Source of the DNA: Streptomyces durocortorensis
GTDB taxonomy: Bacteria > Actinomycetota > Actinomycetes > Streptomycetales > Streptomycetaceae
DNA: 64,000 nt
Direction of reading: 5' to 3'
Assembly: GCF_031760065.1 (NCBI RefSeq)
Contig: NZ_CP134500.1
Span: 6,138,001-6,202,000 of the forward strand
Shown: piece after piece, positions 44,994 to 55,020 of the stretch
Layout: the number at the start of each line of letters is the position of its first letter
Position numbering within the stretch: position 1 is the stretch's first letter
Translations under genes and position numbers: made by a program
The notes under the pieces: generated by a model
What the model was told of the DNA's origin: nothing
Database searches by the model: none
What the model saw: only the letters and a program-made list of their open reading frames with translations

Positions 44994-46466
44994 ATGCAGC
45001 GTTCTCAGCGTTCCGATCAGCGGGCGGACACCACCGCGGGCCACGTCGTCGTCATCGGCGGCGGCATCGCCGGCCTGGCCGCCGCCCACCGCCTGGTCAC
45101 CACCGGTCTGCGCGTCACCCTCCTGGAGGCGACGGACCGGCTCGGCGGCAAGCTCATGACCGGCCGGATCGCGGGCGTCCAGGTCGACCTGGGGGCCGAG
45201 TCGATGCTCGCCCGCCGCCCCGAAGCGGTCGCCCTGGCCGAGGCGGTGGGCCTCGCCGACCGCCTCCAGCCGCCCGCCACCGCCGCCGCGTCCCTCTGGA
45301 CGCGCGACGCGCTGCGCCCGATGCCCAGGGGTCACGTCATGGGCGTCCCCGCCGACCCGGCCGCCCTCGGCGACGTGCTCTCGCCCGAAGGGCTCGCCCG
45401 GATCGCCGAGGAGCGCGACCTCACCCCGACCCCCGTCGGCGACGACGTCGCGGTCGGCGCGTACGTCGCCGACCGGCTCGGCCGCGAGGTCGTCGACCGG
45501 CTGGTGGAACCCCTCCTCGGCGGGGTCTACGCGGGTGACGCCTACCGGATCTCGATGCGCGCCGCCGTACCCCAGCTCTTCGAGGCGGTGCAGGAGGGCG
45601 GCCCGCTGCTGGGGGCCGTACGCCGTGTCCAGGAGCGGGCCGCCGCCCTCCAGCGGAGCGGAGCGGTCTTCCAGGGCATCGAGGGCGGCATCGGCACTCT
45701 GCCGGGCGCCGTCGGCGACGCCGTACGGGCCGGGGGCGGCGAGATCCTCACCCAGACCCCCGTCCTCGGCCTCACCCGCAGGGAAGAGGGCTGGGCCGTC
45801 CGCACCGACACCCGGGTGATCCCCGCCGACGGCATCGTCCTGGCCACCCCCGCCTGGTCCGCCGGGACCCTGCTGGCCGCCGAGTCCCCGGCTGCCGCCG
45901 CCGAGCTGTCCGGTGTCGAGTACGCCTCGATGGCCCTGGTCACCCTGGCCTTCCGGCGCGCCGACGTCGAGGCCTACGAGGCCCTGCGCGGCCGCTCCGG
46001 CTTTCTGGTGCCGCCGGTCGACGGCCGCACCATCAAGGCGTCCACCTTCTCCAGCAACAAGTGGCAGTGGGTCGCCGACGCCGCCCCGGACCTCTTCGTG
46101 CTCCGCACCTCCGTCGGCCGCTACGGCGAGGAGGACCACATCCACCGCGACGACGAAGAACTCGTCGCCCTCTCCCTGCGCGACCTCGCCGAGGCCACCG
46201 GGCTCACCGCCCGGCCCGTCGACACCGAGGTCACCCGCTGGATCGGCGGCCTGCCGCAGTATCCGGTCGGCCACCTCGCCCGGGTCGCCCGCATCCGCGA
46301 CGAGGTCGCGGTCCTCCCCGCACTGCGCGTCTGCGGCGCCGTCTACGACGGGGTCGGCATCCCTGCCTGCATCGCGAGCGCCCAGCGCGCGGCCGACGAG
46401 ATCACGAGAGAGATCATCGCCACGCCGACCCTGGTTCGGGGCACGGGGAGCGAGGCGGGACAATAG
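44994..46466 (+). CDS. hemG: Coproporphyrinogen/protoporphyrinogen oxidase (HemY-type)
   Basis: 490 residues. The FAD motif is [17 protein letters not shown] near 18-34, followed by [17 protein letters not shown]. The C-terminal FAD contact region is [20 protein letters not shown]. This is the soluble HemY type of oxidase. In actinobacteria, such enzymes (CgoX/HgoX) oxidise coproporphyrinogen III to coproporphyrin III. The gene is named hemG in Streptomyces annotations. hemQ follows 4 bases after its stop, so they form an operon in the coproporphyrin-dependent route. Confidence 0.92.
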   Translation: MQRSQRSDQRADTTAGHVVVIGGGIAGLAAAHRLVTTGLRVTLLEATDRLGGKLMTGRIAGVQVDLGAESMLARRPEAVALAEAVGLADRLQPPATAAASLWTRDALRPMPRGHVMGVPADPAALGDVLSPEGLARIAEERDLTPTPVGDDVAVGAYVADRLGREVVDRLVEPLLGGVYAGDAYRISMRAAVPQLFEAVQEGGPLLGAVRRVQERAAALQRSGAVFQGIEGGIGTLPGAVGDAVRAGGGEILTQTPVLGLTRREEGWAVRTDTRVIPADGIVLATPAWSAGTLLAAESPAAAAELSGVEYASMALVTLAFRRADVEAYEALRGRSGFLVPPVDGRTIKASTFSSNKWQWVADAAPDLFVLRTSVGRYGEEDHIHRDDEELVALSLRDLAEATGLTARPVDTEVTRWIGGLPQYPVGHLARVARIRDEVAVLPALRVCGAVYDGVGIPACIASAQRAADEITREIIATPTLVRGTGSEAGQ

Positions 46467-46470
46467 CCGT

Positions 46471-47199
46471 ATGAGTGCCCCTGAGACTGTGACATCAAGC
46501 AAGAGTCCGAACGCCGGAAAGAAGGCCAAGGACCTCAACGAGGTCATCCGCTACACCCTGTGGTCGGTCTTCAAGCTGCGCGACGTGCTGCCGCTGGACC
46601 GCGCGGGGTACGCCGACGAGGTCCAGGAGCTGTTCGACCAGCTCGCGGCCAAGGACGTCACCGTCCGCGGCACCTACGACCTCTCCGGTCTCCGCGCCGA
46701 CGCCGACCTCATGATCTGGTGGCACGCCGAGACCTCGGACCAGCTCCAGGACGCGTACAACCTCTTCAGGCGCACGAAGCTCGGCCGCGCGCTCGACCCG
46801 GTCTGGTCGAACATGGCGCTGCACCGCCCGGCCGAGTTCAACAAGTCGCACATCCCGGCGTTCCTCGCCGACGAGACGCCCCGCGACTACATCAGCGTCT
46901 ACCCCTTCGTCCGGTCCTACGACTGGTATCTGCTCCCCGACGAGGACCGCCGCCGCATGCTGGCGGACCACGGCAAGATGGCCCGGGGCTACCCTGACGT
47001 CCGCGCCAACACCGTCGCCTCGTTCTCGCTCGGCGACTACGAGTGGATCCTCGCCTTCGAGGCGGACGAGCTCTACCGCATCGTCGACCTGATGCGCCAC
47101 CTGCGCGCCTCCGAGGCACGGCTCCACGTGCGCGAGGAGGTCCCGTTCTACACGGGTCGCAGGAAGAGCGTCCACGACCTGGTGGCCGGGCTCGCATAG
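46471..47199 (+). CDS. hemQ: Coproheme decarboxylase (HemQ/ChdC)
   Basis: 242 residues from ATG 46471, four bases after the hemG stop. It belongs to the chlorite dismutase-like family: [30 protein letters not shown] with the catalytic Tyr region, and [19 protein letters not shown], which carries the loop next to the heme. It converts iron-coproporphyrin to heme b with peroxide as the last step of the actinobacterial pathway. Neither hemH nor other early heme genes are in the window apart from hemE. The length fits the actinobacterial type. Confidence 0.93.
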   Translation: MSAPETVTSSKSPNAGKKAKDLNEVIRYTLWSVFKLRDVLPLDRAGYADEVQELFDQLAAKDVTVRGTYDLSGLRADADLMIWWHAETSDQLQDAYNLFRRTKLGRALDPVWSNMALHRPAEFNKSHIPAFLADETPRDYISVYPFVRSYDWYLLPDEDRRRMLADHGKMARGYPDVRANTVASFSLGDYEWILAFEADELYRIVDLMRHLRASEARLHVREEVPFYTGRRKSVHDLVAGLA

Positions 47200-47273
47200 C
47201 CAGCGAGTCCCGCACCACCCCAACCCGGAAGATCAGAAGACGGGCACCGGGCACCGACCGTGCCGCCCGCCGT

Positions 47274-47380
47274 TCCAGCGACACCGGGTTCGGCTCAGGG
47301 GGCCGTCGCACCGATCACGGTGCGACGGCCCCGCTCCGTACCCGCCCGCCGGATCAGTCCAGCGACACCGGGTTCGGCTC
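47274..47380. repeat. Direct repeat of a 23-bp 3'-end sequence
   Basis: Bases 47274-47296 and 47358-47380 are identical over 23 bp and start 84 bp apart. The second copy codes for the last residues (EPNPVSLD) of the S33 peptidase gene on the minus strand; the first lies outside it. They look like the ends of a small tandem duplication of the gene's 3' end. Confidence 0.75.
47299..47332. terminator. Hairpin terminator between hemQ and the peptidase gene
   Basis: The 15-base arms GGGGCCGTCGCACCG and CGGTGCGACGGCCCC are perfectly complementary around an ATCA loop, between convergent genes. It lies inside the interval bounded by the 23-bp repeats. Confidence 0.85.
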
Positions 47381-48916
47381 CGCACGCGCGGCGCAGTCCG
47401 CACCCCGCCCCGGCACGTGGCCGGTCAGCAGATACGTGCGCAGATGGTCGTCGACACAGGGGTTACCGGCCCCGCCGACACCGTGCGTACCCGCGTTCCG
47501 CTCGGTCACCAGCGACGAACCGGGCAGCCGCTTCCGCAGCTCCAGCGCCCCCTGGTACGGGGTCGCCGCGTCCCGCTCCGCCGCCAGGATCAGCACCGGC
47601 GGCAGCTCGCCCCACCCCGTGCCGACCTCCAGCGGCCGCTGCCGGGGCGCGGACCAGAAGGCGCACGGCAGGTTGGTGAAGGCGTTGTCCCACGTCTCGA
47701 AGGGCGCGATGCGCGCCAGGGCCGTGTGGTCGCGGTCCCACACCTCGAAGTCCTCGGGCCACGGCGCGTCGTTGCACTCGACGGCCGTGTACACCGCCTG
47801 CGCGTTCTCGTTGTCCTCGGCCGCCACCGCGCGCGGGGAGGCCTGCGCGATCAACGGCTCGGGGTTGCCCCGGACGTACTCCGACAGCGCCGTCGCCCGC
47901 ATCGCCCAGTAGTCGTCGTAGTAACCGGCCCCCAGGAACGCCGAGTGCAGCTGCCCCGGCCCGACCTTGCCGCCCGCGGGCTCCACGGCGAGCTCGGCGC
48001 GCACCTCGTCGTAGTGCCGCTGCACCGACTCCGGTGTGGCCCCGAGGTGATACACGTCGTCGTGTTCGGCGACCCAGCGGCGGAAGTCCTCCCAGCGCGA
48101 CTCAAAGGCCAGCGACTGGTTCATGTTGGAGCGGTACCAGATCTGCTCCGGGTCCGGATCCACCACCGAGTCGAAGACCATGCGCCGTACGTGGGAGGGG
48201 AAGAGCGTCGCGTACAGCGCGCCGAAGTACGTCCCGTAGGACGCCCCCATGAACGTCAGCCCCGGCTCGCCGAGCGCGGCCCGCAGGACGTCCAGGTCAC
48301 GGGCGTTGTTCAGCGAGGTGTAGTGCCGCAGTGCCTCACCCGCGTGCTGTGCGCAGCCCTGCGCGTACGCCTTCGCACGGGCGATGCGCTGCTCTTTGTA
48401 CTCCTGCGTGGGGTGGGTCGGCGCCTGAGTCGGGCCCTTCGTGTACGCGGCGGGGTCCTGGCAGGTCAGCGGGGCCGAGGAGCCGTTCACCCCGCGCGGC
48501 GCGTAACCGACCAGGTCGTAGGCCTCGGCGATCTCCTTCCAGTCGGGCAGCTCCCCGGCCAGCGGGAAGGTGATGCTGGACGCGCCGGGACCGCCCGGGT
48601 TGTAGACGAGCGCGCCCTGCCGGTCCTTCGCCGGGCCGGTGGCCAGGGTGCGGCTGACGGTCAGTTCGAGCTGCCGCCCGTCCGGCTCCGCGTAGTCCAG
48701 GGGCACCTTCACCGTGCCGCACTTCAGGGTGTCCGGCAGCATCTCCTCCTCCGGGCAGGGGACGAAGTCGATCCCGGCGGCGGTGGCGCGGGAGGCGGCG
48801 ATCGCGGTGCCCCGGGCCTCGGCGTCGACCGGGCCCTCCCAGGCGGCCGCCGGAGCGACGGTCAGGGCGGACAGGACCAGGGAGCCGATCGATGTGTACA
48901 GCGCAGCTGTTCTCAC
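47354..48916 (-). CDS. Secreted S33 alpha/beta-hydrolase peptidase (tripeptidyl aminopeptidase-like)
   Basis: 520 residues from GTG 48916. Signal peptide 1-25 (cleavage near APAAA/WE). The oxyanion region is VYNPGGPGASS, the nucleophile is in FMGASYGTYFG near residue 225, and the C-terminal TAP-like domain has VILAAERDAATP and the His region NAGTHGVGGAGNPCVDDHL. Cysteines near both ends probably form disulfides. Proteins of this group (SlpD/SlpE-like) remove tripeptides from peptide N-termini outside the cell. The gene stands alone. Its 3' end has a 23-bp partial copy downstream. Confidence 0.88.
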   Translation of the reverse strand: MRTAALYTSIGSLVLSALTVAPAAAWEGPVDAEARGTAIAASRATAAGIDFVPCPEEEMLPDTLKCGTVKVPLDYAEPDGRQLELTVSRTLATGPAKDRQGALVYNPGGPGASSITFPLAGELPDWKEIAEAYDLVGYAPRGVNGSSAPLTCQDPAAYTKGPTQAPTHPTQEYKEQRIARAKAYAQGCAQHAGEALRHYTSLNNARDLDVLRAALGEPGLTFMGASYGTYFGALYATLFPSHVRRMVFDSVVDPDPEQIWYRSNMNQSLAFESRWEDFRRWVAEHDDVYHLGATPESVQRHYDEVRAELAVEPAGGKVGPGQLHSAFLGAGYYDDYWAMRATALSEYVRGNPEPLIAQASPRAVAAEDNENAQAVYTAVECNDAPWPEDFEVWDRDHTALARIAPFETWDNAFTNLPCAFWSAPRQRPLEVGTGWGELPPVLILAAERDAATPYQGALELRKRLPGSSLVTERNAGTHGVGGAGNPCVDDHLRTYLLTGHVPGRGADCAARAEPNPVSLD

Positions 48917-49170
48917 GCGCGGGGCCTCTCTGCGGATGCGGAGAGGGATGGTCGGGCGTGTGGGCCGTGATGTCCAGCACAGCCCCGGCGTGTCCGGAGG
49001 AATGACCCTGACAGCCGGTCAGAATCCATGCTCAGGAACCGGGTTCAGGAGCCGCCGCGGCCCGCCCCCGAGCCGCTGCCCGCGCGGACGGTCCGGCCGT
49101 GCCGCCGTGATCAGCCGGCGCTGGAGCACCGGGGAGGTGCGGCGGCCGGCTCGTCGAGGACCGGGTTGTC

Positions 49171-50469
49171 CTACTTCCCCACGAGGGCGGCACGTGCTGC
49201 CCGGACCAGGCGGGTGGTGCGGCGGGGCGGCCGGGCGGCGGACCGGTCCTGCCACCAGTACGTCAGCCTGCGCCGCTCGGCGGGATCGGCGGGGGCGCCC
49301 GCGGTCAGCAGGTGCTCCGCGAAGTCCAGGGCGTCGCGCCGGTAGCTGCCGGACATCGGGCGGCGCCGGGCGTACGCGAGGAACGCGGCACGGTAGCCGT
49401 CGCCGAGGATCTCCGGCAGCTCGGGCGCCACCTTGGCGACGACATCGGCCCGCTTGGCGGCCAGTGCCCGGCTCTGCACCCGCAGCCGCCGGTGATCGAA
49501 CCCCTCGGGCGCCGGGGTCCCCGCCACGAGCGCGGACAGCAACGCGGTCTGGGAGACGGCGAGACGGTCGCGCACGCTGGGACGGGGGGCGGCGGCGGCC
49601 GTGTCACGGGTCGCCCCGGAGAGCGGCGCGGACCGCGCACCGGCAGCCGTCGTCGTGTTCAGCGTGGCCCGGATCGCGTCCAGTTCAGCCGCCAGCTCGG
49701 CCCCCGGCGGGAAGGCGTCGTCGCGCTCCAGCAGGACGCCCGGCGGGTCGACCCGGGAACGCAGCTCGGCCAGGACGTCCAGGACCGGGCCGGTCACCGG
49801 GTGGGCGTGCGTGTCGTGCCAGATGCCGTCCCTCTCGACGCCGCCCGCCACATGCACGTACGCGATGGCCTCCACCGGCAGTTCGTCCAGCGCCTTCGCC
49901 GGGTCCTGGCCGAGGTTGACGTGGTTGGTGTGCAGGTTGGCCACGTCGATCAGCAGCCGCACCCCGGTCCGCTCGACCAGCTCCGCCAGGAACTGCCCCT
50001 CGGTCAGCTCCTCGTCGGGCCAGGTGATCAGCGCCGCGATGTTCTCCAGGGCCAGCGGCACCGGCAGCGAGTCCTGCGCGATGCGCACGTTCTCGCACAG
50101 GACGTCCAGCGCGTCCCAGGTGCGCGGCACCGGCAGCAGGTGCCCCGCCTCCAGCCGCGGCGACGCGGTCAGCGGCCCCCCGGCCCGTACGAACGCGATG
50201 TGCTCGGTCACCAGCGGCGCCCCCAGCAGCTCGGCCCGCGCCGCGAGGCCTGCGAGGCGCGCAGGTTCCGGGCGGTCCGCACCGCCCAGGCCGAGACCCA
50301 CCCCGTGCGGAACGATCCTCACCCCGCGCTGCCGGAGCCGTACGAGGGAGTCAGGGAGGTGGTCGGCGCAGAGGTTCTCCGCGACCGCCTCGACCCAGTC
50401 GATCCCCTCCAGCGCCTCCACCTCTGCGGCGATCTCCGGCCGCCAGCCGATCCCGATGCCCAGCTTCAT
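49171..50469 (-). CDS. DUF692 (multinuclear non-heme iron oxidase-like) protein with extra C-terminal domain
   Basis: 432 residues from ATG 50469; GGGGGGA is 4-5 bases upstream. Residues 1-275 are a TIM-barrel DUF692/MNIO domain with the expected metal ligands: [55 protein letters not shown] and [15 protein letters not shown] enzymes such as MbnB modify cysteines in peptides. Residues 290-430 form an extra helical domain ([35 protein letters not shown]) resembling the partner proteins encoded beside other MNIOs. No obvious Cys-rich precursor gene is next to it. Substrate unknown. Confidence 0.82.
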   Translation of the reverse strand: MKLGIGIGWRPEIAAEVEALEGIDWVEAVAENLCADHLPDSLVRLRQRGVRIVPHGVGLGLGGADRPEPARLAGLAARAELLGAPLVTEHIAFVRAGGPLTASPRLEAGHLLPVPRTWDALDVLCENVRIAQDSLPVPLALENIAALITWPDEELTEGQFLAELVERTGVRLLIDVANLHTNHVNLGQDPAKALDELPVEAIAYVHVAGGVERDGIWHDTHAHPVTGPVLDVLAELRSRVDPPGVLLERDDAFPPGAELAAELDAIRATLNTTTAAGARSAPLSGATRDTAAAAPRPSVRDRLAVSQTALLSALVAGTPAPEGFDHRRLRVQSRALAAKRADVVAKVAPELPEILGDGYRAAFLAYARRRPMSGSYRRDALDFAEHLLTAGAPADPAERRRLTYWWQDRSAARPPRRTTRLVRAARAALVGK

Positions 50470-50585
50470 GGTGTCCCCCCTGCTCACCTCGTTCTGTCCA
50501 GGGGTCATGGCCCCGTCGAGCGGCGATGAACCCGACCAGGGGGACGTTCAGAGCTGGATTTGAGGTTCCGGGACCGTTGCCCTCG

Positions 50586-51335
50586 TTATGGCATCGACAT
50601 CATCGTGGGCGGCACCGGGCGAGAGGTGAAGGACTGGTCGCCGGTCGGCGTCGCCGGTACGGGGGCCAGGGGGGCCTGTCCGTCCCGGGGCATCGACGGG
50701 CCCGAGGGGCTGGCGGTCGACCCGCTCACCGCCTCGCGCGCCAGGGCGTCGAAGTCGACGAAGCCGGTGCCCTCCAGCATGGTGATGTGGTCCAGCACCG
50801 TCTGGTTCGCATCGCTCGCGAGCTGCCGGATCAGGGTGTTGCGGGTCGTGTGCCGGACCTGGGCGATCAGCCCGAAGACCTTGCCGTGGGCGGCCCGCAG
50901 GATATTGGCGAACTTCCGCTCGTACTCGTCGCCGCTCGCCGCCGTCAGCTCCCGCAGCCACGCCTGCTGCTGCTCGGTCGCCTGGTTGGGCAGCTCCACC
51001 CCGAGCTTGGCCGCCACGTCCCGGGCCCGCCGGTCCAGGTCCGCGTGTCCGACGACCAGGTGGTCCCCGGCGGCCTTCGTCGCCTCACTGGGCGCCCGCT
51101 CGATCGCCTGCTGCCCCGCGGGCAGCTCCCACAGTCCGGCGAGCCGCACCTTCACCAGGAAGTCCCGGTCGGTCGCGGAGAGCGGCCCCCACTGGGTGGC
51201 GACGCTGGAGGCGTTGAGGTTCGCCTCGCCGGTGCCCGAACGGTCCGCGTAGGACCAGACGGGGAACGCGATCGCGACCAGTGTGGCGACCAGCGCAGCG
51301 ATGATGAGGGCCGTTCCGTTGATGCGTCGCAACAA
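50586..51335 (-). CDS. DUF4142 family membrane-anchored helical protein
   Basis: 249 residues from a TTG start (TTGTTG at 51335, with CGGGAG 5 bases upstream). The N-terminal helix INGTALIIAALVATLVAIAF is a signal anchor or signal peptide. The DUF4142 domain begins LSATDRDFLVKVRLAGLWEL and continues as a four-helix, ferritin-like bundle (GHADLDRRARDVAAKLGVEL, NTLIRQLASDANQTVLDHIT). A Pro/Ser-rich C-terminal tail follows. Homologues lie beside the DUF692 gene in other Streptomyces, so the two may act together. The function of DUF4142 is not established. Confidence 0.82.
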   Translation of the reverse strand: MLRRINGTALIIAALVATLVAIAFPVWSYADRSGTGEANLNASSVATQWGPLSATDRDFLVKVRLAGLWELPAGQQAIERAPSEATKAAGDHLVVGHADLDRRARDVAAKLGVELPNQATEQQQAWLRELTAASGDEYERKFANILRAAHGKVFGLIAQVRHTTRNTLIRQLASDANQTVLDHITMLEGTGFVDFDALAREAVSGSTASPSGPSMPRDGQAPLAPVPATPTGDQSFTSRPVPPTMMSMP

Positions 51336-51697
51336 GGTGTCTCCCGGGCCGAAGCGTGACAGCGTCCATCAGGCGTCAATCAACCGTCAACCGACTCGCC
51401 GCGCAGGCTAATTGGCGGTAATGCCGGTGCGGCAGTACCGGGAGGTACGTAAGTGGTCGCAGAAATGCTCAGCCCCGGGCGGCCCGTCCGGGCCGGGGGC
51501 CCTCGCCGTGTCCGGAAAGTCGTGCTTGGTCCCCGCCTTCCGGGCGAACGGCGGGACTTCCGGGCAGCCCTCAGAGTGCGGAACGTGAGTAGTTGTCCGT
51601 TTCGGGGTTGGGTTTGAGTGAGGGCTGCTGGTCACCGCTGCCCTGTTGGACCCCTATGACCTGCCAGGCGTCACTGCTCTTCCGAACTAGTGCCGTA
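51336..51697. other. Non-coding stretch at the edge of the IS cluster
   Basis: 362 bases between the DUF4142 gene and the IS630 remnant. The centre (51570-51633) is a degenerate IS end. A minus-strand frame of about 75 codons (51408-51635) runs through that IS end; its 5' part is IS sequence. The tail CDHLRTSRYCRTGITAN could be the end of a gene cut by the IS, but I do not recognise it. Confidence 0.5.
51570..51633 (-). repeat. Degenerate end fragment of an IS5-type element
   Basis: This stretch closely matches the reverse complement of the right end of the IS at 54915-56353. Shared blocks include CAGAGTGCGG, TGTCCGTTTCGGGG and GTGAGGG in the same order and spacing. It appears to be a solo end left by an older related insertion. 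Confidence 0.7.
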
Positions 51698-51886
51698 TCA
51701 GGCAACGTTTGCCCTGTCGACGACGGCGCGTATGCGTTGGTCGTCGGCGTGGCGGTTTCGCCAGATGATGTAGCGGCGGATCATGCTGCCCTGTTCCTTG
51801 TGGTCAGCGTGGTCGGTGCCGTCGAGGGTGAAGTAGCGCAGGGCGGTGAACTGGGCTTCGATCCGGTTGAGCCAGGAGGGGGGTGG
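51698..51886 (-). pseudogene. IS630-type transposase, 3' remnant
   Basis: Read from 51874 down, the frame gives WLNRIEAQFTALRYFTLDG, then HADHKEQGSMIRRYIIWRN and RHADDQRIRAVV, ending ANVA with a stop at 51698-51700. This is the C-terminal end of an IS630-family DDE transposase, in which the conserved SSWLNRIE carries the last catalytic Glu. Everything upstream of that motif is missing: the sequence changes to the terminus of the IS256-type element at 51886. Only about 58 residues remain, so it cannot be active. Confidence 0.85.
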
Positions 51887-53265
51887 GGACTGTAAAACGA
51901 TCGGTGTAACTCCTGATCAAGGAAGATGCATCGATGACCAGCGACAACGTGACCGAGGCCGAGTCCGTCAAGGCCGCTGAGCCGCAGCCGGCGAAGAAGG
52001 TGGACGACCAGCTCATCGATGAGTTGGTCGGCCGCGCTCAGGCCGAGGGCCTGCAGCTGACCGGCGAGGGTGGGCTGCTCCAGCAGCTGACCAAGCGGCT
52101 CCGGAGTCCGCCCTGGAGGGCGAGATCACCGACCACCTCGGCTATGACAAGCACGACCCGGCGGGGAAGAACGGCGGCAACAGCCGCAACGGAACCCGTG
52201 GCAAGACCGTGCTGACCGATGTCGGCCCGGTGGAGATACTCGTGCCCCGTGACCGCGAGGGCTCCTTCGAACCGAAGATCGTCAGGAAGCGGCAGAGGCG
52301 TCTGTCGGGCGTCGACGAGATGGTCATTTCTCTCGCCGCGAAGGGGCTGACGACCGGCGAGGTCCAGGCTCACCTGTCCGAGGTCTATGGCGCCGAGGTG
52401 TCGCGGCAGACGATCTCCACGATCACCGACAAGGTCCTCGAGGGCATGGCCGAGTGGCAGAACAGGCCCCTGGACTCGGTCTATCCAGTGATCTTCATCG
52501 ACGCGCTCCACGTGAAGATCCGCGATGGCGCGGTGGCGAACCGGCCCATCTACGTGGCCCTGGCCGTCGTCGTCGAGGGCCGACGGGACATTCTGGGGCT
52601 GTGGGCCGGCGACGGCGGCAAGGGCGCCAAGCACTGGATGCACATCCTGACCGAGATCAAGAACCGCGGAGTGAACGACGTCCTCATGCTGGTCTGCGAC
52701 GGGCTCAAGGGCCTGCCCGGGGCAGTCGAGGCCGTCTGGCCCCGCACCACCGTCCAGACCTGCGTGGTCCACCTGCTGCGGAACTCCTTCCGCTATGCCG
52801 CCCGCCAGGACTGGGACAAGATCGCCAAGCTCCTCAAGCCCGTCTATACCGCGGCGACCGAGGAAGCCGCACTCGAGCGGTTCGCGGAGTTCGCCGACGC
52901 GTGGGGCAAGAAGTATCCGGCGATCGTCCGGCTCTGGGAGAACGCCTGGGAGGAGTTCACTCCGTTCCTCCGGTTCGACACCGAGATCCGCCGCATCGTC
53001 TGCACGACGAACGCCATCGAGTCGGTGAACGCCCGGATCCGGCGGGCAGTCAGGGCTCGCGGGCACTTCCCGAACGAGCAGGCCGCCTTGAAGTGCGTCT
53101 ACATGGCGATCATGTCGCTGGACCCGACCGGCAAGGGCCAGGCCCGCTGGACCATGCGCTGGAAGTCCGCCCTGAACGCCTTCGACATCACCTTCGACGG
53201 CCGCCTCTCCGCAGCACGCCGGTAACCCTCAACCACCCCAGATACACCGCTCGATTGACAGACCC
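51886..53265 (+). mobile_element. IS256-family insertion sequence (inactive)
   Basis: 1380 bp. The terminal inverted repeats match at 21 of 26 positions: left 51886-51911 (GGGACTGTAAAACGATCGG...) and right 53240-53265 (reverse complement GGGTCTGTCAATCGAGCGG...). It encodes one transposase, which carries a frameshift. The 8-bp flanks differ, so no target duplication is left. The left end cuts into the IS630 remnant and the missing IS630 part is not at the right end, so a deletion accompanied or followed insertion. Confidence 0.88.
51934..53225 (+). pseudogene. IS256-family transposase, frameshifted
   Basis: From ATG 51934 the frame gives MTSDNVTEAESVKAAE up to LLQQLTKRL, then leaves the transposase frame near 52101. 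The family sequence resumes in the next frame as ESALEGEITDHLGYD..., then GPVEILVPRDREGSFEPKI to the stop at 53225. CTCCGGAG stands where CTCCTGGAG is expected, so one base is missing. Otherwise the DDE residues look intact: FIDALHVKIRDG, LMLVCDGLKGLPG and TTNAIESVNARIR follow the catalytic Glu region. The reading frame after the shift (52209 on) lacks the N-terminal DNA-binding part. Confidence 0.88.
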
Positions 53266-53275
53266 TCGTCGTGAC

Positions 53276-54679
53276 CTACTTCGACGGGTAGAAGCCCGCC
53301 GTGAAGCCGTTGGTCCACGAATGCTCGCCGTACTCGGGGGTGTATGCGGCGACTCCCTCGGCCACCCAGGCGGGGGGCAAGACTTCCGGGCTGAGCGCGG
53401 TGACCTTGTCACCGGTGAGATCCACCTCGACCGGGAGATCGGGCCCGGAGCCGGCGGCCGGGACGGTTCCGTAGGCGATACCGCGCTCGGCGTCGACCGC
53501 CGTGAATGTGACTCTCTTGCGGGCGTCGGTGTCCTCGAAGCAATAGCCCTTGTTCCCACGCAGGTCCAGCACGGCGGGACCCGCCGATACGTATCGGCCG
53601 CCGGACAATGTGGGCACGGGTGGCCCGCTATCCGAGTCCGGGCGCTTCCCTTCGCAGCGCACTGCGACCCGTACCTCGCCGCTGCCGGGGTCGCGGATCT
53701 CGTAACGCCGGATCGCTCCATTCCCGCCGGCCGACCAGTCGGCGACGATCACGCCACCGAGGTAGTAAGGCCGCACCAATCCGGAGCTGGCGGTCCACTG
53801 AGCGTCGGGCGGCTCGCTGTTCCCGCTGTGCCAGCTGCCGCCGCCAAGCCAGAAGGATGCATTATGCGCGAACGCCAACGGTCCCTGGGGCGAGACGCCG
53901 AAGATCACGGCTCTCTCGTCGCAGTCGGGCCGTCCGATGATCCGCCCCTCGGTACAGCGTTTGACTCCCGTCGGCGCCGCGAGCTGCCGCTGCGTGTACG
54001 TGGTCTGCTCGCCCGTGGCGACGTCCACCGCCAGCGGTTGTGCGTTCTTATCTCTCAACGAGGCGTACGTATGAACTACGCCTTCGCTGTCCTGAGCGGC
54101 GAATATCTCCCTCTCGTAAGGGAACTCGAACGTACGGCTAGCCTCCACACTGCCTGAACCGCCGGCCGGGAAGACCGTGAGCTGCGTCGTCTCCGTGGAC
54201 TTGGACGCCCCGTCGCCGCCCTTCTCGCCCGAGAACTTCACCACCGCGTAGTCGGTCTCGCCCTTGGCGGACACGAGCAAGGACACCTTGCCGTTCACCG
54301 TGCGGCCCTGGCCCGACTCCGGGAGTGCCACCGGCGCACCGGTCCAGCGCACGGCACCGGTCCGCAGGTCACGCGCCACCACTTGCGTGGACTTTCCGTC
54401 CGGGGCCTTCTTGAGGAAGAGGACCTCTCTGGCATGCGGCGCGTATACGGGACTGCTGAGCCCTTCCGAAGTCTTCACGGCCCAGCCCTTAGTAGCGTCG
54501 AAGGCGGCGGGCACCGCCACCTCGGGCGCCCGCTCCTCCCTGGGCGCCGCGCTCTCCGTGGCCTTGCGGTCCTTGCCGTCAGACTTCTGCCCGCCGTCGC
54601 CGTCGCCGCAGCCCGCCAGCAGCAACACCGCGGCGATCACTCCGGCGGCACCTCTCGCCACACGACTCTCTGTCCTCAA
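53276..54679 (-). CDS. Lipoprotein with PQQ-like beta-propeller features
   Basis: 467 residues from TTG 54679 (GGGGAG 5 bases upstream). Lipobox LLLAGC with Cys24 and a charged linker (GQKSDGKDRKATESAAPREE). The mature part has repeated blades with the pattern of PQQ-like proteins: VVARDLRTGAVRWTG, AVKTSEGLSSPVYAP, YYLGGVIVADWSAGG and RYVSAGPAVLDLRG. It may be a surface sensor or scaffold; there is no enzymatic motif. It ends 10 bases from the right end of the IS256-type element, yet the end (TAGFYPSK) looks complete. Confidence 0.65.
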   Translation of the reverse strand: MRTESRVARGAAGVIAAVLLLAGCGDGDGGQKSDGKDRKATESAAPREERAPEVAVPAAFDATKGWAVKTSEGLSSPVYAPHAREVLFLKKAPDGKSTQVVARDLRTGAVRWTGAPVALPESGQGRTVNGKVSLLVSAKGETDYAVVKFSGEKGGDGASKSTETTQLTVFPAGGSGSVEASRTFEFPYEREIFAAQDSEGVVHTYASLRDKNAQPLAVDVATGEQTTYTQRQLAAPTGVKRCTEGRIIGRPDCDERAVIFGVSPQGPLAFAHNASFWLGGGSWHSGNSEPPDAQWTASSGLVRPYYLGGVIVADWSAGGNGAIRRYEIRDPGSGEVRVAVRCEGKRPDSDSGPPVPTLSGGRYVSAGPAVLDLRGNKGYCFEDTDARKRVTFTAVDAERGIAYGTVPAAGSGPDLPVEVDLTGDKVTALSPEVLPPAWVAEGVAAYTPEYGEHSWTNGFTAGFYPSK

Positions 54680-55020
54680 GACTTCTCCCCCCAGGCGACT
54701 CGTCCAACTCTCTTCTTCCGTAAACCAGTTGTAACACTACAGCGCGCCCTCCCGGACGGCTCGGGGGCCGTGACACCGGAGTCAGGAGCCGGCAGGATGG
54801 TCCGGGGCCCGCTCGACGAGACGGATCTGGTTACGATCGGCCAACAGGTCGAGGCGGGAGCAGCGGACGCAATTGCAAAGTTCGTTGATCGTGCCTTGGT
54901 GCAGGTCAGTTGAGTCTGAGAGTGCGGGATGTGGCCTTCCGTCTGGCTTGTCGTCGCTCGATGGTGTGACGCTGGGGCATCGCTGCCGGTCGGACGTTCG
55001 AGGTTCGATTGGGTCGCGGC

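Noticed and set aside
49019..49170. Small minus-strand gene downstream of DUF692 with a Gly/Ser-rich tail
   Set aside because: No start codon with ribosome site and no similarity I can defend; kept only as a remark in the MNIO finding.
51878..53273. 8-bp target duplication for the IS256-type element
   Set aside because: The flanks (GGGGGGTG-like left, CTCGTCGT-like right) do not match.
54740..54914. Short frame ending in VRGPLDETDLVTIGQQVEAG before the IS5-type element
   Set aside because: Too short and without a recognised family; it may be a fragment of a gene lost near the IS.
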